In this document: piece after piece, positions 45,359 to 55,604 of the stretch
How the letters are laid out: each line of letters begins with the position of its first letter
How positions within the stretch are numbered: the stretch's first letter is position 1
DNA from: Dugong dugon
Lineage: Eukaryota; Chordata; Mammalia; Sirenia; Dugongidae
Direction: 5' to 3'
Assembly (NCBI GenBank): GCA_030035585.1
Contig: CM057482.1
Span: 50,387,501-50,451,500, forward strand
Length of the DNA: 64,000 bases
Position numbers and translations under genes: made by a program
The notes under the pieces: generated by a model
What the model saw: the letters and a program-made list of their open reading frames with translations, nothing else
Database searches by the model: none
What the model was told of the DNA's origin: nothing

Positions 45359-46796
45359 GTATTTTTCTGGAAAAAGTGTAGAGAGGTGTTTTAAGACTTA
45401 AAAGTAGTATCTTTTCTCAACCATTCTGAGTAATGACTACCTGCTGTCTAAGATGTGGCTGAAGGGCACTGCTAATGTTCCCACAGTCACGGGGGAGCTT
45501 GAGAGGTGGGGCTGCTTGGGAATTTAAATGAACACCTTACCAAGAACACACAACGAAAAACTAGCCCAGTTGTTGACAACAGCTTTCATCTTTTTATTTT
45601 CCATTTCTTCTTTATCTTTTGGTTGCTTAAATTTTTTTACTCAGGATACGGCTGATCCTTGTGGGGAGATATTCTGTAGAATTCTAGATTGCAGGAGACT
45701 TCTTTGAACTTGAGTCTGAATTTTAATTTGCAAAAAAACTTTGAAGCAGATGCATTTTTTCATTGTAAAAAAATAACAATAAAAAATGAATGCCTTGATG
45801 ATGTATCTGTTTTTCTTACTAGGCCTCTGTCATTAAGATTGATTTTTGAGGATATGTTGTTGGATCTTGTGTGGAACAGAAAGTTATTACTCATAGCTTA
45901 CCAGATTTTTAGCATATTTGCATCACAACATGGAATATCATTTTACATTTAGTATTGCAGTTCCAATGCCTTTATCAGATTGCATTTTCATACTGAATTA
46001 CAAAAATTTTATACTAACATTTAATGAAAATTTAATAAGGTGGTGTTTTGATGTTATTATTCAAATAATGTATTCTGAACGGCTTTCCATTGACTATATT
46101 TGCATTAAAGAGAAACTCAATTTGATTTGGTTCTTTACAGAGTTTACCCACTTTCTAGAGTAGCTTCAAAAAGGCAAAGAAGGAAACTCAGTTTTTTATT
46201 TGCAAGTCAGTAAATAGAGAAGGAACACATTGCTAAGGTCTATATATGTAATGGGAGCAGACTGCTGATGGATTGAGTTAATGAAATGACTCATTTTTGG
46301 CTATTGGAGTTGTGTAATTAAAAAATATATATACAAAGCGCAAACATCATAGATTATGAGGGATCATGCCCCCTGGGTTCTCTCTTCTTTCTCATTGAGC
46401 CCTAAGGCTGATATATTATTCTGAAATTTAAGAGACTCACATTATCGCATCTTGATCAGTGATGCCCAAATTAAATGGTAATCTCTTGACAGAGTACGTT
46501 TCTCTGTAGCATCTTCTTACCCATTTCTTCTAAAATTGTGGTTGTGGTCCCAAGGCAGTTTACATGAACATGGGTTTTTCAAAAGATAAACTCAGTTGAC
46601 CAAGCAAAAACATTTGATGAAACAGGCTTTGTGTGGTGGTTTTGTCATAGTTGTCTAGCTGATGCAGTTTAATGTAGAGAATATTGAAAGAGTGAAAAGA
46701 AGGAAAAATTCCTGCTTTCGAGGAAAGCCTACTTTTACCAAACATTTGTTCTTAATCGACTCTTAGGGATGTTAAAGAAAGAAACTGGTGGTAATA
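45359..46796. other. A+T-rich, no gene seen
   Basis: About 1.4 kb of A+T-rich sequence without a repeat I can name. Frames of 81-87 codons at 45689-46163 are typical of A+T-rich DNA. Confidence 0.35.
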
Positions 46797-46908
46797 ATTC
46801 AACCAAACCCGTTGTCGTGGAGTCGATTCCAACTCATAGCAACCTATAGGACAGAGCAGAACTGCCCCATAGGGTTTCCAGGGAGCGGCTGGTGGATTCA
46901 AACCGCTG
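46797..46908 (-). mobile_element. AfroSINE, 5' truncated
   Basis: 'ccgttgtcgtggagtcgatt', 'agaactgccccatagggttt', 'ctggtggattcaaaccgctg'; the tRNA-like head is missing. Confidence 0.87.
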
Positions 46909-47046
46909 GCATTAAGGGGATAAACTTGAGTCAGGGGAGGGAGTGGCGAGGTCAGAGCCTCACTGAGCAAATTAGAAGCCCTCAGGGTCTTTGACTCTTT
47001 TTACGCCCACATGCAGAAATAAATGTTTTTCCTTTACCTTTCACAG

Positions 47047-47193
47047 AGCCCTGGTGGAGCAGTGGTTAAGAGCTCGGCCGTTAACCAGTTCGAATCCACC
47101 AGCCACTTCTTTGAAACCCTATGGGGCAGTTCTACTCTATTCTGTAAGGTCGCTATGAGTCAGAATCGACTGGACCGCAACGGGTTTGTTTAT
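47047..47193 (+). mobile_element. AfroSINE upstream of NSMCE3, exact 9-bp target duplication
   Basis: The duplication ctttcacag is exact at 47038-47046 and 47194-47202, extending to 14 bp with one mismatch. It lies about 220 bp upstream of the TATA-like box, in the same direction as NSMCE3, and is the nearest mobile element to the promoter. Confidence 0.92.
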
Positions 47194-47413
47194 CTTTCAC
47201 AGTCTTACCTTCCTCTTCACCTTGATTTTCGCCTATATTTATCCTTTGAGTTCCTTCCATTCACAAATATCCCCGACTTTAAAGTTCTTAATACTTCCTG
47301 TAGAGCCTATAGAACTTGCCTGAATCTGTGTGGTCCCGAATTGAGCAGCACAGTTGTTTAGGATTTTTGGTCCTGTTCTCTATTTGTATTGTTTGGTGAG
47401 GACAGCAAATTTA

Positions 47414-47696
47414 ATTATAAAAGGCACTGCACCCGCCGCAAACAGCCCAAAACTGCACAGAACCCGCTACCTCGCAGACGCGCCGAGCGCAGCGCGCAGA
47501 CTCCGCCGACACAGCGCGCAGACTCTGCTGACGCGACGCTCCGCCCCCTCTGGCCCCGCCCAGGCCCGCCCCGAGGCGCTTTGTGCCGACCCACAATCCT
47601 TACCGCGCGCGCCGCGGTCCCGCCACCGCCGGTTAGTGGAGGGCTGCTCCCGCCACGGGCGTTTGAACTGGCGTCTGGCTTCCGCCGCCAGATAGC
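47414..47696 (+). promoter_or_regulatory. NSMCE3: NSMCE3 core promoter and 5' UTR region
   Basis: A TATA-like box (TATAAAAG, 47416-47423) sits 280 bp before the start codon. Three GC boxes of Sp1 type lie at about 47540-47547, 47553-47561 and 47565-47572. A 22-bp-period tandem doublet (47491-47510 and 47513-47532, two mismatches) lies between them. The transcription start is not visible. Given the GC boxes and CpG density, dispersed initiation downstream of the GC boxes is as likely as TATA-driven initiation. Motifs are seen directly; promoter function is inferred from position. Confidence 0.6.
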
Positions 47697-47960
47697 ATGT
47701 TGCAGAAGCCGAGGGTCCGGGGCCGCCCTGGCCCCCCGACAGAGAGGGAGCGGGAGTGCGGCCGCGGCGGAGAGAGCCGGACCCCGCGGGGCGGCGCCAC
47801 CGACGAGGTCCCGAGCACCTCCCGCGCGGCGGGCGGCTCACAGGAGGCCCCGGGCACCCGGTCACCGGGCGCCCGCTCCTCCCAGGCCGCCCCCGCCGTG
47901 GGGCCCAGGTCCCAGAAGCAGCTGGAGCTGAAGGTGGCCGAGCTGGTGCAGTTCTTGCTG
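47430..47960. promoter_or_regulatory. CpG island over NSMCE3 promoter and first third of CDS
   Basis: CpG dinucleotides are dense here, while the flanking hundreds of bases are A+T-rich and almost free of CpG. The island covers the GC boxes, the 5' UTR and the codons of the low-complexity leader, and fades where the MAGE homology domain starts. It is the only clear CpG island in the window and fits a widely expressed, germline-unmethylated promoter. Confidence 0.8.
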
Positions 47961-48584
47961 ATTAAGGACCAAAAGAAGATTCCGATCAAGCGGAATGACA
48001 TCCTAAAACACGTCATCGGAGACTATAAGGACATCTTCCCTGACCTCCTCAAACTCGCCGCCCAGCGCCTCGAGTACGTCTTCGGGTACAAGCTGGTGGA
48101 ACTCGAACCCAAGAGCAACACCTACATCCTGATCAACACCCTGGAGCCGGTGGAGGAGGATGCTGAGGTGAGAGGGGATCAGGGCACGCCCACCACCGGC
48201 CTCCTGATGATCGTTTTAGGACTCATCTTTATGAAGGGCAACACCGTCAAGGAGACGGAAGTCTGGGAGTTTTTGCGACGGTTAGGGGTGTATCCTACAA
48301 AGAAGCATTTAATTTTTGGGGACCCAAAGAAGCTCATTACCGAAGACTTTGTTCGCCAGCGTTACCTGGAATACCGACGCATACCCCACACTGATCCTGT
48401 AGACTATGAATTACAGTGGGGCCCACGAACCAACCTGGAAACTAGCAAGATGAAAGTTCTTAAGTTTGTGGCCAAAGTCCATAACCAAGACCCCAAGGAT
48501 TGGCCAGCGCAGTACTGTGAGGCTTTGGCAGATGAGGCGGCCAGGGCCAGACCTCAGCCTAGTGTCCCAGCCCCCTCCTCGTGA
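47697..48584 (+). CDS. NSMCE3: NSMCE3 (NDNL2/MAGEG1), MAGE-family subunit of the SMC5/6 complex
   Basis: This is an intact 295-codon, single-exon ORF ending in TGA at 48582-48584. Known role of the family: in the nuclear SMC5/6 complex NSMCE3 binds the RING E3 NSMCE1 and the kleisin NSMCE4A and supports DNA repair and replication-fork stability. Residues 1-70 are a low-complexity Pro/Arg/Gly/Ser-rich leader. The MAGE homology domain runs from about residue 74 to 275 as two winged helices, with recognisable blocks [17 protein letters not shown] (84-99), [20 protein letters not shown] (131-150), [15 protein letters not shown] (168-182) and [20 protein letters not shown] (194-213). It is nine residues shorter than human (304), with the difference in the leader. 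P200 and L255 correspond to human P209 and L264, sites of disease missense variants, and both are conserved. The start was chosen because MLQKPR matches the family start and A lies at -3. Intronless structure is normal for this gene. Confidence 0.97.
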   Translation: MLQKPRVRGRPGPPTERERECGRGGESRTPRGGATDEVPSTSRAAGGSQEAPGTRSPGARSSQAAPAVGPRSQKQLELKVAELVQFLLIKDQKKIPIKRNDILKHVIGDYKDIFPDLLKLAAQRLEYVFGYKLVELEPKSNTYILINTLEPVEEDAEVRGDQGTPTTGLLMIVLGLIFMKGNTVKETEVWEFLRRLGVYPTKKHLIFGDPKKLITEDFVRQRYLEYRRIPHTDPVDYELQWGPRTNLETSKMKVLKFVAKVHNQDPKDWPAQYCEALADEAARARPQPSVPAPSS

Positions 48585-48956
48585 AATCCGAGGTAGATTC
48601 AGAGGGACTCCTGGGAGAGGGATCTGGGACTAAAGAGATGGGGAAGGGGGAGCATATTTCTGTAACACTTAAATATGTGTAACTGTAAGATATGCTTGCA
48701 AAGATTTGTACTTTTTTATTCTGCTAAATTATTTGGTTCCAAATCTACATTTATAAAGGATTGCTTTGCTTTGCTTTGTTTTAGGTCTGTATTTTTTTGG
48801 CATAAAAAATGTTACTAGCTTTGTGAAACTAATTGGAAAACTTTGTGCCATGATCTGAAACAGACGTGTAAGAAAGAACACATTAGTAAATTGCTTTGGT
48901 GCTAAGAAAAAAACAGTAGGTATCATCTGGCCTCTCTACCCCAGTTTGTACGGGAA

Positions 48957-48962
48957 AATAAA
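48957..48962 (+). terminator. NSMCE3: Proximal polyadenylation signal AATAAA of NSMCE3
   Basis: A canonical AATAAA lies 373 nt after the stop codon, followed by A+T-rich sequence. It could give a short mRNA isoform. Confidence 0.5.
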
Positions 48963-49205
48963 AGTCATTATAAATTAAAATGTAATTGCCTGTATCCTTG
49001 TTACCTTAACAACCATTTTGTTTTTATATTTTTTTATGTATTTAAGCATTTTGCATGGTTCCGAGCAATGTACATATAGTATTTTCTCTGAAAAAACTTT
49101 TTCTTTCTATATAATATGCATAGTCATTAACTAGCTGTGCTGCTGCCCATTAAGTTCCACTTAGATATTATCTTTTTTCTTTTATTTGGCTATTACAGTT
49201 ATTGT

Positions 49206-49211
49206 AATAAA
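49206..49211 (+). terminator. NSMCE3: Distal polyadenylation signal AATAAA of NSMCE3
   Basis: A canonical AATAAA lies 622 nt after the stop codon. A T-rich stretch follows about 20 nt downstream, as expected for a downstream element. Confidence 0.55.
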
Positions 49212-49230
49212 CTATTTTTGAAGCAGTTAA

Positions 49231-49434
49231 GCAATGTTTGTTTTTTTAATCATGTGTCATGAGAAATTAATTTTGGCTGGAAACCAGCATCTTAAACAAA
49301 TGAAAGACAGTTTGTGCTACATATAGTAACATAAGTAGAATATTATAGATGTTTCACTTTAGTGTGTGTAAATGTGCATAATACATTTCTCACTGTGGGT
49401 CACAAAAAACTTTGTAAAACTGTAGTATAGTTAA
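49231..49434. other. Sequence downstream of NSMCE3, no feature recognised
   Basis: A+T-rich, no repeat recognised. Confidence 0.3.
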
Positions 49435-49630
49435 CCATGCCTAATTGGGAATCAGCCTGCCTAGGTTCAGATCCTGGCCCCACCTCTAACTAGCTATATA
49501 AACTTAAATGGGTTACTTAACCTGAATACAGATGTTTCCTCACCTGTAAAATGAGCCTGATGATGCATATATCATGTGTACTAGTGTGATAATTATATGT
49601 AACACAGTGCCTGCCCTGGAGGATTTTAGC
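49435..49630 (+). repeat. MIR
   Basis: 'aatcagcctgcctaggttca', 'ctcacctgtaaaatgagcct', 'aacacagtgcctgccctgga'. Confidence 0.8.
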
Positions 49631-49683
49631 TGTTACTTTGTTCCTTGTTTTTAAATTTGCGTTTTATTTTTGATCTGTGGCAC

Positions 49684-49835
49684 TGGTGGCGCAGTGGTTA
49701 AGAGCTCAGCTGCTAACCAAAAGATTGTCAGTTCAAATGCACCAGCTGATCCTTGGAAACCCTAAGGGGCAGTTCTCTGTCCTGTAGGGTTGCTATGAAT
49801 CAGAATCCACTCGACGGCAAAGGGTTTTGGAGTTG
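49684..49835 (+). mobile_element. AfroSINE
   Basis: 'ctggtggcgcagtggttaag', 'ttgtcagttcaaatgcacc', 'tcagaatccactcgacggca'. Full length. Confidence 0.92.
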
Positions 49836-50039
49836 TTTTTATTTGTTTTTAATTATCTTGGTCTAAACTATTCCTAGAAGTGAAATTACTGATTTAAAAG
49901 TTATGACTCTGACTCCATTTTATGGTTTTATGGAAAACCAAACAGGTGGCATAAGGTAGGGTCAGTGAGGAGTCCAGCCCATGTAGCAGTAAGAGAAGGA
50001 ACGTTAGACATAAGATCTCCCCAGGGCGTTGAAGTAACG

Positions 50040-50220
50040 TTGTAGTATACCGAAAAGGTTATGGGTCTTGAGGTTGTCTGACAAACAGAGTTTGAATTCT
50101 GGCTCATTTGAACTTACCAGCATGGTGGTTTGGGTAGGTTTTAAGCTCTCAGAATCTCAGATTCTTTATCTGGAAAATAAAGCAAAACCTGTGAGAGCCA
50201 GAACTGGATGGGTGACTGCC
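50040..50220 (+). repeat. MIR
   Basis: 'acagagtttgaattctggct', then 'gtaggttttaagctctcaga', 'atctcagattctttatctgg'. Confidence 0.65.
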
Positions 50221-50336
50221 TTGTTTTTCCAGGTCTCACAAGTTTTCCACCTTTGACAGGGTGCAGCTTACCACTTTTCTCTTGCTCTTTATTAGTGGAA
50301 AATATTTGAGTTTTCCTTCTATGACAGGTTTCCACC

Positions 50337-50836
50337 TATCTTAGTTACCTAGTGCTGCTATAACAGAAATACCGGAAGTGGATGGCTTTGATGAAGGGAA
50401 ACTTATTCTCTCATGGTCTAGTAGGCTACAAGTCCAAGTTCAGGGTGTCAGCTCCAGGGGAAGGCTTTCTCTGTTGGCTCTGGAGGAAGGTCCTTGTCAT
50501 TAATCTTCTCTTGGTCTGGGAGCATCTCAGCGCAGGAACCTCAGGTCCAAAGGACACGCTCTGCTCCCAGCTCTGCTTTCTTAGTGATAGGAGATCCCCA
50601 TGCCTCTCCGCTCAATTCTGTCTTATATCTCAAAAGAGATTGGCTTAAGACACTATCTAATCTTGTAGATCTCATCAGTATAACTGCCACTAATCCATCT
50701 CATTACACATTGTGATAGAATTTATAACACATAGGGAGATCACATGGGATAATAAAATGGTAGACAATCATACAGTACTGGGAATCATGACCTAGCCAAG
50801 TTGACATTTTTTGGGGACACAGTTCAATTTATGACA
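50337..50836 (-). mobile_element. MaLR-type solo LTR
   Basis: The minus strand starts TGTCATAAATTGAACTGTGT and ends AAGATA. Same family as 6039-6535. Flanks ccacc / ctacc match at 4 of 5 positions. Confidence 0.85.
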
Positions 50837-50884
50837 CTACCTTACACGGGTTCCAGCTTTCGCGGGTTTTATTGTATTTCATGG

Positions 50885-50960
50885 TGTGTTTTGAGTTAAA
50901 TGAAATAGTATATTTAAAGTGCCTAATAGTGCGAGCTCAATAAATGTTCACCACCCTAAG
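50885..50960 (+). repeat. MIR 3' end
   Basis: 'gttaaatgaaatagtatatt' then 'taaagtgcctaatagtgcga' and 'gctcaataaatgttcacc'. Confidence 0.7.
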
Positions 50961-51009
50961 AGCTGATTAACAGCAGTCACCATGTGTCTTGATCATTATT
51001 AACATAATG

Positions 51010-51165
51010 TCTTAGACATTATAGAGTCACAGAATTTTAGAGCTGGAAAGGATTTTAGAAATTACCTAGCCCAGCCATCTCTTTACACATGTGAAAACTG
51101 AAACCTGAGGACACGCATGGAATTAGGAGTAGAGCTAGGTCATGAACTCAAATTTGAATCCCTGT
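51010..51165 (+). repeat. Ancient SINE-like repeat
   Basis: 'agtcacagaattttagagct', 'ggaaaggattttagaaatta', 'tgaaaactgaaacctgagga', then 'agagctaggtcatgaactca'. This order recalls an old mammalian SINE related to MIR; family not certain. Confidence 0.5.
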
Positions 51166-51232
51166 TCAGTGCAATCTATTTAGGCTCTTTTTGCAACAAG
51201 GAGCAGAGTTTTACTAAGTCACCTCAAGCATT

Positions 51233-51397
51233 AAAACCAAAACCAAACCTGTTACCATCGAGTCAGTTCCGACTCAGCAACCCTGTAGGACAGAGTAGAA
51301 CTGCCCCATAGGTTTTCCAAGGAGTGACTGGTGGATTTGAACTGCCAACCTTTGAGTTAGTAGCCAAGTTCTTAACCACTGCACCACCAGGGCTCTG
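51233..51397 (-). mobile_element. AfroSINE
   Basis: 'accatcgagtcagttccgac', 'ccctgtaggacagagtagaa', 'gactggtggatttgaactgc', 'ccactgcaccaccagggct'. Full length. Confidence 0.92.
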
Positions 51398-51689
51398 AAA
51401 AAGGACCTAGGAAAATCCTAACAGCCTGGCCTTGAGATAAAGAAGAACCTTGAACACTGGCAATGGACCAGGCCAACCCAGGTAGGACAGCTGGGCCTTC
51501 TCCTTCCTAAAGCTCTTCACTTCGTGCAGTCCCCTGACGGGAACTCCGGCTCTAGTCAGAGGAAGAGTTCATAGTCTACTCTCATTGTGATCCTCCAAAG
51601 TGTCTAGCAAAATGCATTTATATACAGAGAGGCAATAAAAATTTTATTCAGTGGGTGAATAAATATAATTGTTTTGGGAGAAGGTGCTG
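51398..51689. other. No feature recognised
   Basis: Short unique-looking stretch. Confidence 0.3.
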
Positions 51690-51701
51690 CAAATTAACCA
51701 T

Positions 51702-51898
51702 AAACTCATAACCTGTTGCTGTCAACTCGGTTCTGACTCACAGTGACTCAGAGTAGAACTGCCCCATAGGGTTTCCAAGGCTGTACATCTTTAAGGAAGC
51801 AGACTGCCACATCTTTCTCTCTCGGAGCTGCTGGTGAGTTTGAACTACCAACCTCTTGGTTAGCAGCCAAGGGCTTAACCACTGCTCCACCAGGGCTC
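51702..51898 (-). mobile_element. AfroSINE, middle-insert variant, exact 12-bp target duplication
   Basis: The duplication caaattaaccat is exact at 51690-51701 and 51899-51910. It contains the 'gactgccacatctttctctc' middle block seen in the elements at 11481 and 45068. Confidence 0.93.
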
Positions 51899-51910
51899 CA
51901 AATTAACCAT

Positions 51911-52329
51911 GAATTAGGTAAATACTTTTGCTAAAAAAAGTGGACTTGATGAACACTGGACTAAATGCTATGCAGAAGAGTTTGTGCTGGGTATGTGGTG
52001 GCTGTGGAGGAATGTGGTAGGTAGTGTGCTTTATTTCATTTCATTCTCTTGAATTGGGATTTATGTGTATGTCATCGTTGGAGTGCCGTTGGTCCTTGAA
52101 GATGTTTCTTCTCGGTGCACAGTTTATTTCAGTGTGTAAACTGCCTTCTGGCTGAGCACCCTGCCTGCTGGTCCTTTCCTCACTGACTGCCTTCTCCAGG
52201 TGTGCGCTAGTACTCACATTTTGCCTGTATGGTGAAATCATTATTACCCAGCATCCACTGTCAGTTATATCCAGGGCAACTCTCTTCTCCTACACTATTC
52301 TCATGGAAATGTTCACAATTTACCATCAA
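51911..52329. other. No gene seen
   Basis: Unique-looking sequence; may include diverged L1. Confidence 0.3.
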
Positions 52330-52847
52330 ATGAATTACCACTTATTTCAGATTTTAAAATATAAAACATCACAGGCCAAATCAGGCCCTATGTCTTTTCC
52401 TTCTTACCCTTCTCAGAGGTAAAAGTTTGTGGATGTCATGCCATTGTATAATGTTATGCTTTTACTACAGAGGTATGTATCCATGAACATAGTATGACTC
52501 TGTGAGTTTTACAACTAATGTAAATGCTGTTATACTGTACGTATCCTTTTGTAACTTGCTTTTGTCATTCAGCATTATGTTTTTGAGATTTAGCCATGTG
52601 GATAGATGTAATTCTGATTCATTCATTTTAATTGTTCTTTAATGGAAAAAACAAACAAAACAAACCCCAACAGTTTATCTTTTCCCTAATGGCTAGACAG
52701 GTTCTTTTCCATTTTTTGCTATTTGCAGGCAGCGTTACCTCCTTTGGCACACGCGTGAGAGTTTCTCCAGCCAGAAAATACTGAACACTCATAGGCCTTT
52801 GCCAGACTGTGCTCCAGCTGATATTAAGTTATACTCCCACCAGTGTT

Positions 52848-53002
52848 GTTGTTAGGGGCTGTTGAGTCACTTCCCACTCATAGTAACTCTACAGGACAGA
52901 GTAGAACTAAGCCATAGTTTTCCAAGGAGCTGCTGGTGGATTTGAACTGCCAACCTTTTTGGTCAGCAGCCAAGCTCTTAACCACTGTGCCACCAGGGTT
53001 CC
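52848..53002 (-). mobile_element. AfroSINE inside the L1
   Basis: 'gttgagtcacttcccactca', 'gctggtggatttgaactgcc', 'actgtgccaccagggttcca'. The flanks cccaccag occur on both sides but belong partly to L1, with imperfect continuation. Confidence 0.88.
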
Positions 53003-54010
53003 ACCAGCATTGTAGGGAGTCCTTTTTATGCCTACCTCTGCCCCTTATCTTGTGAATACTTGTTTTTTTCAGTATCTTATTTTCAATCATTCTGATGGGT
53101 ATGTAGTGATAATTTATTGTGGTATTAATTTGTATTTCTTACTGGTTAATCTTTCTTCCTATCTTTCATTCACTCTTGTTTGTTCTTTCTCTGCTTTCCT
53201 GACTGTTAGCCTTTTATATATTTTTATCCATTTGTAAGACTTCTTTATATGTTCTACATATTAATCCACTGACTGTTATATCTAGTGCAAATACATTCTC
53301 TCACGTTTTCATTTTTTTATCATACAGATAATTTGATTTTAATGTGTCAAAGTCATCAGTGTTTTGCTTATAATAATTATTCTTTTTGTGTAGGATTTAA
53401 AAAATTCTCCCAATACTGATATTATAAATATATTTTCCAATATTCTAAGTGTTCAAAATTTTGATTTTTACATTTACATAGATTCTTAAACTATGTTTTT
53501 GTATATGGTTTTAGATATAAATATAATTTTTATATTTTTCCCATACAGATAGCCAGTTTACCTAGGACTAATTTTTTATAGTATATCCTTTCCACATTGT
53601 TATATGCCAGTGTCCCATATATAAATGAATTTATGGCAGGGCTTTATATGACACTGAATTGGTTTGCTGCTATCATGTGCCAGTAGCAAGCTATTTTAAT
53701 CTATAAAATCATAATATAAGTTTTATTTCTTCTTTTCCCATTCTTATACCTTTTATTTTTATACTGTCTTTTCGCATCAGCTGGAACTGCCAGTATAGTC
53801 ACATGCCACATAATGTCCGTTGGGGCAGCATCCAACTGCATATTCATCTGTGGTCCCATAAGGTTTTAACAGAGTTCAGAAATCCTGATCAGAGAACAGG
53901 ATGTAACAGATGTAATTGGACATGGCGAACATAACAGCTACCTGCACACAATACGTGTATCTCATGTCTTTTGTATGCAAAGTAGTTGCTCTGCCAGGTG
54001 TATAGTGGTG

Positions 54011-54012
<2 letters not shown>

Positions 54013-54049
<37 letters not shown>
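54013..54049. repeat. (TA)n microsatellite in the Tigger element
   Basis: 18 uninterrupted AT units, probably polymorphic. Confidence 0.95.
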
Positions 54050-54050
<1 letters not shown>

Positions 54051-54297
54051 CTTGTAATACATATGTCTCAATAGTCATAATAATTGCGTACGTTCCTGGC
54101 TTGTGTATGTACTGTACTTTCTATCATTATTTTAATGTGAACTTTGCCTGTTTACAAATAAAGAGTTTACCATGTAACAGCGTATGCTTCAATTCGTAGG
54201 CAGTAGCATCTAATCTCATGTAGCGCGTGTCTCTTGAGTGTTGTAGCATTATCTTTCTGTTTAATTTTCTTTCGAAAATATTACTGTCAAGTGTATT

Positions 54298-54480
54298 ATG
54301 GCTCCCAAATGCAGCAAAATCAGTGCTAGTGATAGCAGCAGCAAGAGGCAAAGGAGAAGTATTGATGTGGAAGTGAAACAAAAGGTTATTAAACAACACA
54401 AAGGTGGAAAATCAGTGAATGCTATTGCTTGCAATTTAGGCATGTTTGCACAACGTCCAAATCACGTAACATCCTATTTC
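54298..54480 (+). pseudogene. Tigger transposase N-terminus, truncated
   Basis: The frame opens MAPKCSKISASDSSSKRQRR and continues 'VEVKQKVIKQHKGGKSVNAI', the first helix-turn-helix (CENP-B-N/Psq type) of pogo-like transposases, to about residue 50. The frame then runs into the right end of the element. The second DNA-binding domain and the DDD catalytic domain are absent, so it cannot be active. Whether any of it is translated is unknown. Confidence 0.75.
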
Positions 54481-54957
54481 ACAGAACATACTGTGGACAT
54501 TAAGCAATACATGACTATATGTTATTGAAACGAAGTGATGACAACAGGCATCAAGGATGTCCTGATTTTAAAGAGAGTAACTGTAAAGTTTTGTCATCAG
54601 ATGTGATATTTGGTGTTAATTTTTCCCCCGTAAGTACCTTTGAATTGCGTTATTTAATTTTCCTTATTATTCTAGCTTACTTAGAGATATTTAGAAATAT
54701 CATGAATGACTTAATTGTTTTTTATGTTCTTTATTGATCTTCTAATGTGACTAAATGGTTTTTCTTTCTTTACTCTGTAAATTTGGGGTATTTTTGGGTG
54801 TAGTTTTGTGTAATAACACTGATATATTTTTCTGATGTCTAACCATTCTTACATTTCTTGGGACAAACTCTTCTTGTTGATGATGCATTAAAAAATAGTT
54901 TACATATAGTTATATAAAGGGGAGAGGAAGAGAGAGAACATTAGATTTTGTATCTTT

Positions 54958-55120
54958 GGTTCACAGTGGTTAAAGTGCTCGACTGCTAACTGAAAGGTCA
55001 GCAATTCCAAACTACCCGTGGCTCCGAGGGAGAAAGATGTGGCCGTCTGCTTCCATAAAGCTTTACAGCCTTGGAAACCCTATGGGGTTGCTATGAGTCG
55101 GAATCGACTTGACAAACAGT
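54958..55120 (+). mobile_element. AfroSINE, middle-insert variant
   Basis: 'cacagtggttaaagtgctcg', 'gagggagaaagatgtggccg', 'gagtcggaatcgacttgac'. It lacks the 'gggcagttctactctgtcc' block, lost by a small deletion. Confidence 0.88.
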
Positions 55121-55604
55121 GTTTTTTTTATTTTTTATTTTTTGGTCATAAGGTTATAAGATAGTTTTCCTATATTGTACCATACTTACTGGTTTTTGAG
55201 GTTATTCTAATTTATGTATGCATTTAGAAACAATCTCAAACTTACAGAAAAGTTGCAAGTACAGTGCAAGAAATTTTTTTTTCCCTGAGCAATTTGAGTG
55301 TAAGTTGCCAGCATGATGCCCCCATCACCCCTTAAATACTTCAGTGAGTGTTTTCTACAAACAGGGATGTTCTGCTATATAACTACAATACAGCCATCAA
55401 ATGAGCCATTAAGATTCATGCATCATTACCATCTAATTTTAATATCCCATTCAAATTTCACCAATAGTCCCAATAATGTCCTTTAGAGCGAAACAATCCA
55501 GTTAAGAGTCACACGTTGCATTTAGTTATCCTTATTTAATCTTCTTCAATCTGCAAACAGCTCCTCTGTCTTTCCTTGACTTTCATGATCTTGATACTTG
55601 AAGA

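Larger units (their letters stand above)
48585..49230 (+). other. NSMCE3: NSMCE3 3' UTR
   Basis: This is A+T-rich sequence directly after the stop codon with no recognisable repeat in its first 640 bases. Two AATAAA hexamers (48957-48962 and 49206-49211) allow a 3' UTR of about 0.4 or 0.65 kb. The longer form agrees better with the roughly 1.7-kb human transcript as I remember it. The exact cleavage site is not visible. Confidence 0.65.
53796..54517 (+). mobile_element. Tigger/pogo-type DNA transposon, deletion derivative with both ends
   Basis: Terminal inverted repeats at 53796-53818 and 54495-54517 (tagtcacatgccacataatg against tagtcatgtattgcttaatg), differing mainly by CpG-type transitions. 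TA duplications lie at 53794-53795 and 54518-54519. Inside are 'tggtcccataagg' near the left end, a (TA)n at 54013-54049, and a 5' part of the transposase gene. At 722 bp it is far shorter than the roughly 2.4-kb autonomous elements. Confidence 0.85.
52330..54905 (-). mobile_element. Old L1 ORF2 region, interrupted by a SINE and a Tigger transposon
   Basis: Backward L1 order at 52330-53795 ('tttttgagatttagccatgt', 'cattctgatgggtatgtagt') continues at 54518-54905 ('gcatcaaggatgtcctgatt'). The phrase 'ggaactgccagta' (53784-53796) joins 'tgttattgaa' (54520 onward), as in intact L1, so the Tigger boundaries are exact. Confidence 0.82.

Noticed and set aside
47389..47931. 180-codon plus-strand frame and 127/132-codon minus-strand frames over the NSMCE3 promoter
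   Set aside because: These are shadows caused by the CpG island, rich in Ala/Arg/Pro/Gly with no family match. The NSMCE3 frame explains the sequence.
54258..54443. Minus-strand frames overlapping the Tigger transposase start
   Set aside because: They mirror the transposase codons on the other strand. The plus-strand frame has the helix-turn-helix signature.
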